64,000 bases of DNA. Source: Carallia brachiata. Taxonomy: Eukaryota; Streptophyta; Magnoliopsida; Malpighiales; Rhizophoraceae. Under the pieces are notes generated by a model, which was not told the origin of the DNA, made no database searches, and saw only the letters and a program-made list of their open reading frames with translations. The stretch covers positions 1,852,110-1,916,109 of the forward strand of contig JADCRB010000038.1 of assembly GCA_021464245.1 (NCBI GenBank), given 5' to 3'. The position numbers were made by a program, and so were the translations under genes. Positions 60,181 to 64,000 of the stretch are shown here, one piece after another; positions within the stretch are counted from its first letter, which is position 1, and each line of letters starts with the position of its first letter.

Positions 60181-60940
60181 TAATTTGCCCATCACATGTA
60201 GCCCTGGATTTAGGGTTTTATGATATCTCTCAAGTGTTGTGCGGCGCCGTGGAAGGACTGTGTGGCTGGCTCTAGTTGCTACAAATCCACCTCTCTTTCA
60301 GGCCTAGTCAGCGCACTGGCCCACGAAGTCCAATTATGGGCCTTTTGTTTAACAAAGCCCAGACGCCAGCTTGTTTACAAGCTTTAGCACGTTTTTTGTT
60401 TTGCTGTTCGTCGTTATTGTTTCTATTATTAATCGTTGATTGTTGTTGCTGATTATTAATTAATATTATTTATTATTATTATTAATGAATAAAATAAAAT
60501 TATAGTATTTAGTTAAATCAATATTTATTGTTACTAATCAACTAATAAAATAATCATTTTAAGTATTTTATTTCTATTTTATTTATAATAAATAATCTTT
60601 TATTTTTAATTAATCTAAACTAATTTTAGAAAAATATATCTTATATATTATTAAATAAAATTTTATTAAATGTGTATTTTGAAAAGAAACTATAATTTAT
60701 GAAAAAAATATTCTAATTTTTATTGTATAAACTATTGTGCTTAAAAAATATTATTAACTTTATTGTGCAAATAATTTTTTATACCAAAAAAAAAAAAGTG
60801 AGCATAGTTAAGATAATTTTTTTTTTATATTGCAAATATAGTGCCTACAAAAAGTTTCAACCAATTAAATATTGTTTTATTATATATTCTTCCAATCTCC
60901 ATAAAGAAAAGTTGAAAAAAAATTATTTTAATGATTATAG

Positions 60941-61007
<67 letters not shown>

Positions 61008-63690
61008 GGTGAAAAAAACAAAACAAATATTTTTAATGCTCATCTCTTTCTGTACGGCCTACAGCATTTCACACTAGACAATATATCTTCTCCGTGCCGC
61101 GTGTCTTTTTCAAAGTTAATTTGGTAATTCACCTTTTCATCAGTTACTGATGGAAATAAAAGGTAAGAGAATCCTTACTTTTTAAATCATCAACTGTTTT
61201 TACAATATGTCCACAATAGTAATCCCTAAAAACAATAACCAAATATTATTTTACCATACTTTTTAATTTTTATCAGCAACAATAACACTTAATAGTAAAA
61301 CTAAATAGCCTCTCAGATTATTTTTGTTGCCAAAATTAAGCGATTACAAAGAATTTTGAATTTCAATCAAAATCAATTAATTAAAAATAAAAAATTCGAG
61401 TGTTTTTTCGGATAACATTTGAAATAAAGTTATTAAAATTTCAATTCAGATTATATATGAAGCCAATTAACGGCAGGATTTTGGTAGAGTTTTTACCTAA
61501 ATTATAGGGCCAATGAAATACCGACCCGACAATCCTTATTTCCTTTAAATTTAGTTTTTGTGTTGAAACTCAACCTTATTAATGAAAAAAAAGAGGTTTG
61601 AGTTCTCAATTTATGCAGCTAAATCCATTATTTTATTTTTCATTTTTACAAAACTAAAATTTAAAATTGGATAAGTATTACCTTAAAATTTAAAGTGTAA
61701 ATCCACCATAATACATACTTTTCTTGAAAAAAATATTAATAAAATATTCAAATTGGTACACATATAAATAAAATTATAAAGATATATTTTTATTTAAATT
61801 TGAATACTAAATATAGGTAAGCAAGTAAGTATATGCAAATGAAATCTCTGATTTTAAAAAATTACTCTTTAATTTTACGAGAAGAGAATTATTGTAATTT
61901 TTTTCATTATTGTTGAGTTGATATGTATAAATGTTTACATGTGAGCTCTATATATTAAGATTAGTTAAATTTTATTTTCTGTTTATTTTTAATAAAATCT
62001 TATGGTTATATGATTCAATCCATGACATCTAAAATCGATTCGATTGTAAGTAAGAATTCAATTTTAACAACTTTCATTTGAAATAAAAGAAAGAAAGGCT
62101 AGGAATAAATAAATTTTAGGTGTACTAGGTTGCACAGATACGAACACGAAAATACGAACACAATATATATAAATACAGCGACATGTTAATTTTTAAAAAA
62201 TTAAAACACAGACAAAGTATAAATATACGTATGTACACATATAAATATAAGTAAATATTATTATTTAAAATAAAATATAAATTATAACTTAAAATACAAC
62301 ATATATAAATTTAATTTTTGTTATTAAAATAAATATCATAAAATATATTTTTTTTAAGTATATCTAATATCTCATAATGTATATTAAATAATTACCGACA
62401 CCAAAAAGCATAAATTTAAAACAAAAAATTCAAATCTTCTCTCCTTCCTCCCATTTGAATTTCAAAAAAAAAAAAAAAAAAAGACGATGGCCTATCACTG
62501 TCAGCCATGTGATGGCAACAAGCCATCCTTCCTCTTTTAATTTTTTTAATTTTATTTTTCATTTTTTAAGGTGTGTTTGAAACATGTTTTTAGTATATTT
62601 AAGCCGTATCTGATTTTATTATTTAAATTTTTTTAATTGACATTTTTTAGTATATTAGATATATATCTATATAGTGTCCAATGCACATCCAACCCTTACA
62701 TAACTTTAAATTTAGAATGTCCGTACACTCTTGTAATTGTAAAATTATCAATGCCCCGTACACAAACAAGCTACGGAGAAAACTGGGGCAATTTTATACA
62801 TTCATAAGGTAATTATGTTTACCATGCAATTTTCCCTCTTTTCTCTCGGATTGGTTGAGATTAAGAAATAGGATCCACATAAATTTTTTTCACTATTTTC
62901 TTAAGCCTTTTTCTTTTTTCACATCCAATATTCAAACAATAAATTATTCTCCTTTCATGGTTTTTTTTCCCTACATTTTATTTCTTGCTCTTGTCTCTGA
63001 AACCAAACAAAGTAGTGGTAAGCATAACTGAAAGCAAGAAACCAAGATATCCGTATTGAACTCATTAAGTTTTGATTTGAAGGGCTTTTTTCGAGCAATT
63101 TGGTTTGATTTTGGTTTTAGAATTTGAAAATGTGTAATTATGGCACGGTGACAAAAATTGCTAGCAACTGAACCAACACCAATTAAGAACGATTACACAC
63201 GGATCTAAATAGACCCATCGGTTATTCATTTTTTGCTCCACATAAGAGACAAGAAGCCAGATACTGCTTGTATAGGTTAGTGATAAAATCGCGTGAATTT
63301 TTAGTTTAAAGTTTATGATTCAATCTTTTGTTTTACAAACTACAACAATAAAAACAAAAATACAAAAACAAAGAAGTCAGAATTTAAAGCAAACAAGATG
63401 ATCTGGTTAACATCTCTCGATGGTATTGAGATTCTGTTCTATAATGTTATACACATAATGAGAAATGTAGGAATTATATTGTGCCTAGTTAAAAAGAAGA
63501 AGATTCTTCATATCCCAAAAAAATAAAAACATCAAAACAAAAATAAAAAAAAAATTAACGCAAGGGCTGCAAAGTTTCTCGGCATGCCTCCCTTAAGGCA
63601 AATTTGGCCTACTTTACTGATGGTCGTAAACTTTTGGTAGACATTATAGACGCCTTGCCTTGAAGACTGACAACAGATAAATAATTTAGT
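60181..63690. other. AT-rich intergenic DNA upstream of MED18
   Basis: The MED18 promoter probably lies in the first few hundred bases. The rest holds a long (CT)n run (about 60942-61000), and a diverged repeat from about 62130 (ATACGAACACG words) to about 62700 (GTGTCCAATGCACATCC) that may be an old inverted-repeat element. I see no gene. Confidence 0.5.
60942..61000. repeat. (CT)n microsatellite
   Basis: About 29 nearly perfect CT units. Both strands show spurious long frames of Ser-Leu or Glu-Arg repeats here, which should not be taken as genes. Confidence 0.95.
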
Positions 63691-64000
63691 TTTTTTTTTG
63701 TCTTCTTTGACCAAAGGAAAAGTAGCATTACATTAAACAGAAAATAGTCGGGTCCCTGGCCCAAGCACAAGAAGAGTAGGTTCAAAACACACTATAAACA
63801 TAAAGTCAGCAATAGCCCAAGCTATTAATAAGGATAGGCCCACCAACAAGCAACAACCTAAAAACAGCAAGTCCAGCCCAAAGACCCGATAGGCCCTGAC
63901 TCATAGGTCATGGGATAACCCGACCCAAACGCTTAACGGCCCTCCCCTAACTTGAGGAGAAGCCGGCACCGACCAGACGTCGGTGCGAGCCTTAACCGGC
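63691..64000 (-). mobile_element. 3' end of a LINE-like retroelement, cut by window edge
   Basis: Read on the minus strand, GC-richer sequence ends with GTTTAATGTAATGCTACTTT, then TTTGGTCAAAGAAGAC and a poly-A tract (the plus-strand T run at 63691-63699). This terminal layout is typical of plant L1-type LINEs. The body lies beyond the window, so reverse transcriptase cannot be checked. Confidence 0.55.

Noticed and set aside
60723..61127. 134-codon frame with a Leu-Ser repeat
   Set aside because: It is produced by a CT microsatellite in AT-rich DNA.
1..64000. CRISPR arrays, rRNA, complete tRNA genes, viral or bacterial genes
   Set aside because: None is seen. The repeats are microsatellites and transposon pieces, and the tRNA-like boxes belong to SINE-like elements without a cloverleaf.

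Overview
This is nuclear DNA from a flowering plant, most likely a eudicot. The genes have GT–AG introns, the intergenic DNA is AT-rich with many CT/TA microsatellites, and MITE-, SINE- and LINE-like repeats are present. The proteins are recognisable plant families, and the closest matches I know are Arabidopsis genes. I cannot name the species from sequence alone. All exon structures were read by eye from splice sites and family knowledge.

Layout, left to right. A CCGGTT-rich MITE lies at 15-522. An LRR receptor-like kinase of the At5g10290/At5g65240 type (+) runs from 3516 to 8945, with a 5' UTR exon near 1975-2160. A chloroplast J-protein of the DJA5/DJA6 type (+) runs from 13060 to 18141. 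A PR-4/barwin gene with a degenerate hevein-like N-terminus (+) occupies 19235-20118.

The centre of the window is a direct tandem duplication of about 14.8 kb. Unit A is 19948-34670 and unit B is 34671-49561. Each unit held the last exon of PR-4, an LRR remnant, a UGT85A-type glucosyltransferase (+), a plastid HAD/CbbY-type hydrolase like At4g39970 (-), and the first two exons of an F-box gene (+). The breakpoints lie three bases inside PR-4 exon 2 and in F-box intron 2, and they share the 6-base word GTAAAT. The complete PR-4 therefore sits at the left edge with a 3' fragment in unit B. The complete F-box gene sits at the right edge (47888-50040) with a 5' fragment in unit A. The HAD gene is intact in A and a pseudogene in B. 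Each UGT copy carries one different frameshift.

After the duplication, B gained two target-site-flanked insertions of about 1.1 kb with LINE- or processed-transcript-like 3' ends. A carries a 674-bp hAT-type MITE with an 8-bp target-site duplication. The two units also differ by a micro-inversion and a larger rearrangement.

Right of the duplication are a plastid rhodanese protein like STR14 (+, 52373-54942) and the Mediator subunit MED18 (-, 56209-59718, with a 5' UTR exon near 60053). Then comes AT-rich intergenic DNA, ending in the 3' end of a LINE-like element (-) at the window edge.

The genes are not an operon and share no single pathway. Three code for plastid-targeted or probably plastid proteins (J-protein, HAD hydrolase, rhodanese). 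PR-4 and the UGT belong to defence and specialised metabolism. The order J-protein, HAD, MED18 recalls two Arabidopsis neighbour pairs (At4g39960-At4g39970 and At2g22360-At2g22370). I found no convincing undescribed system. The most informative signal is the duplication and its reciprocal gene breakage.
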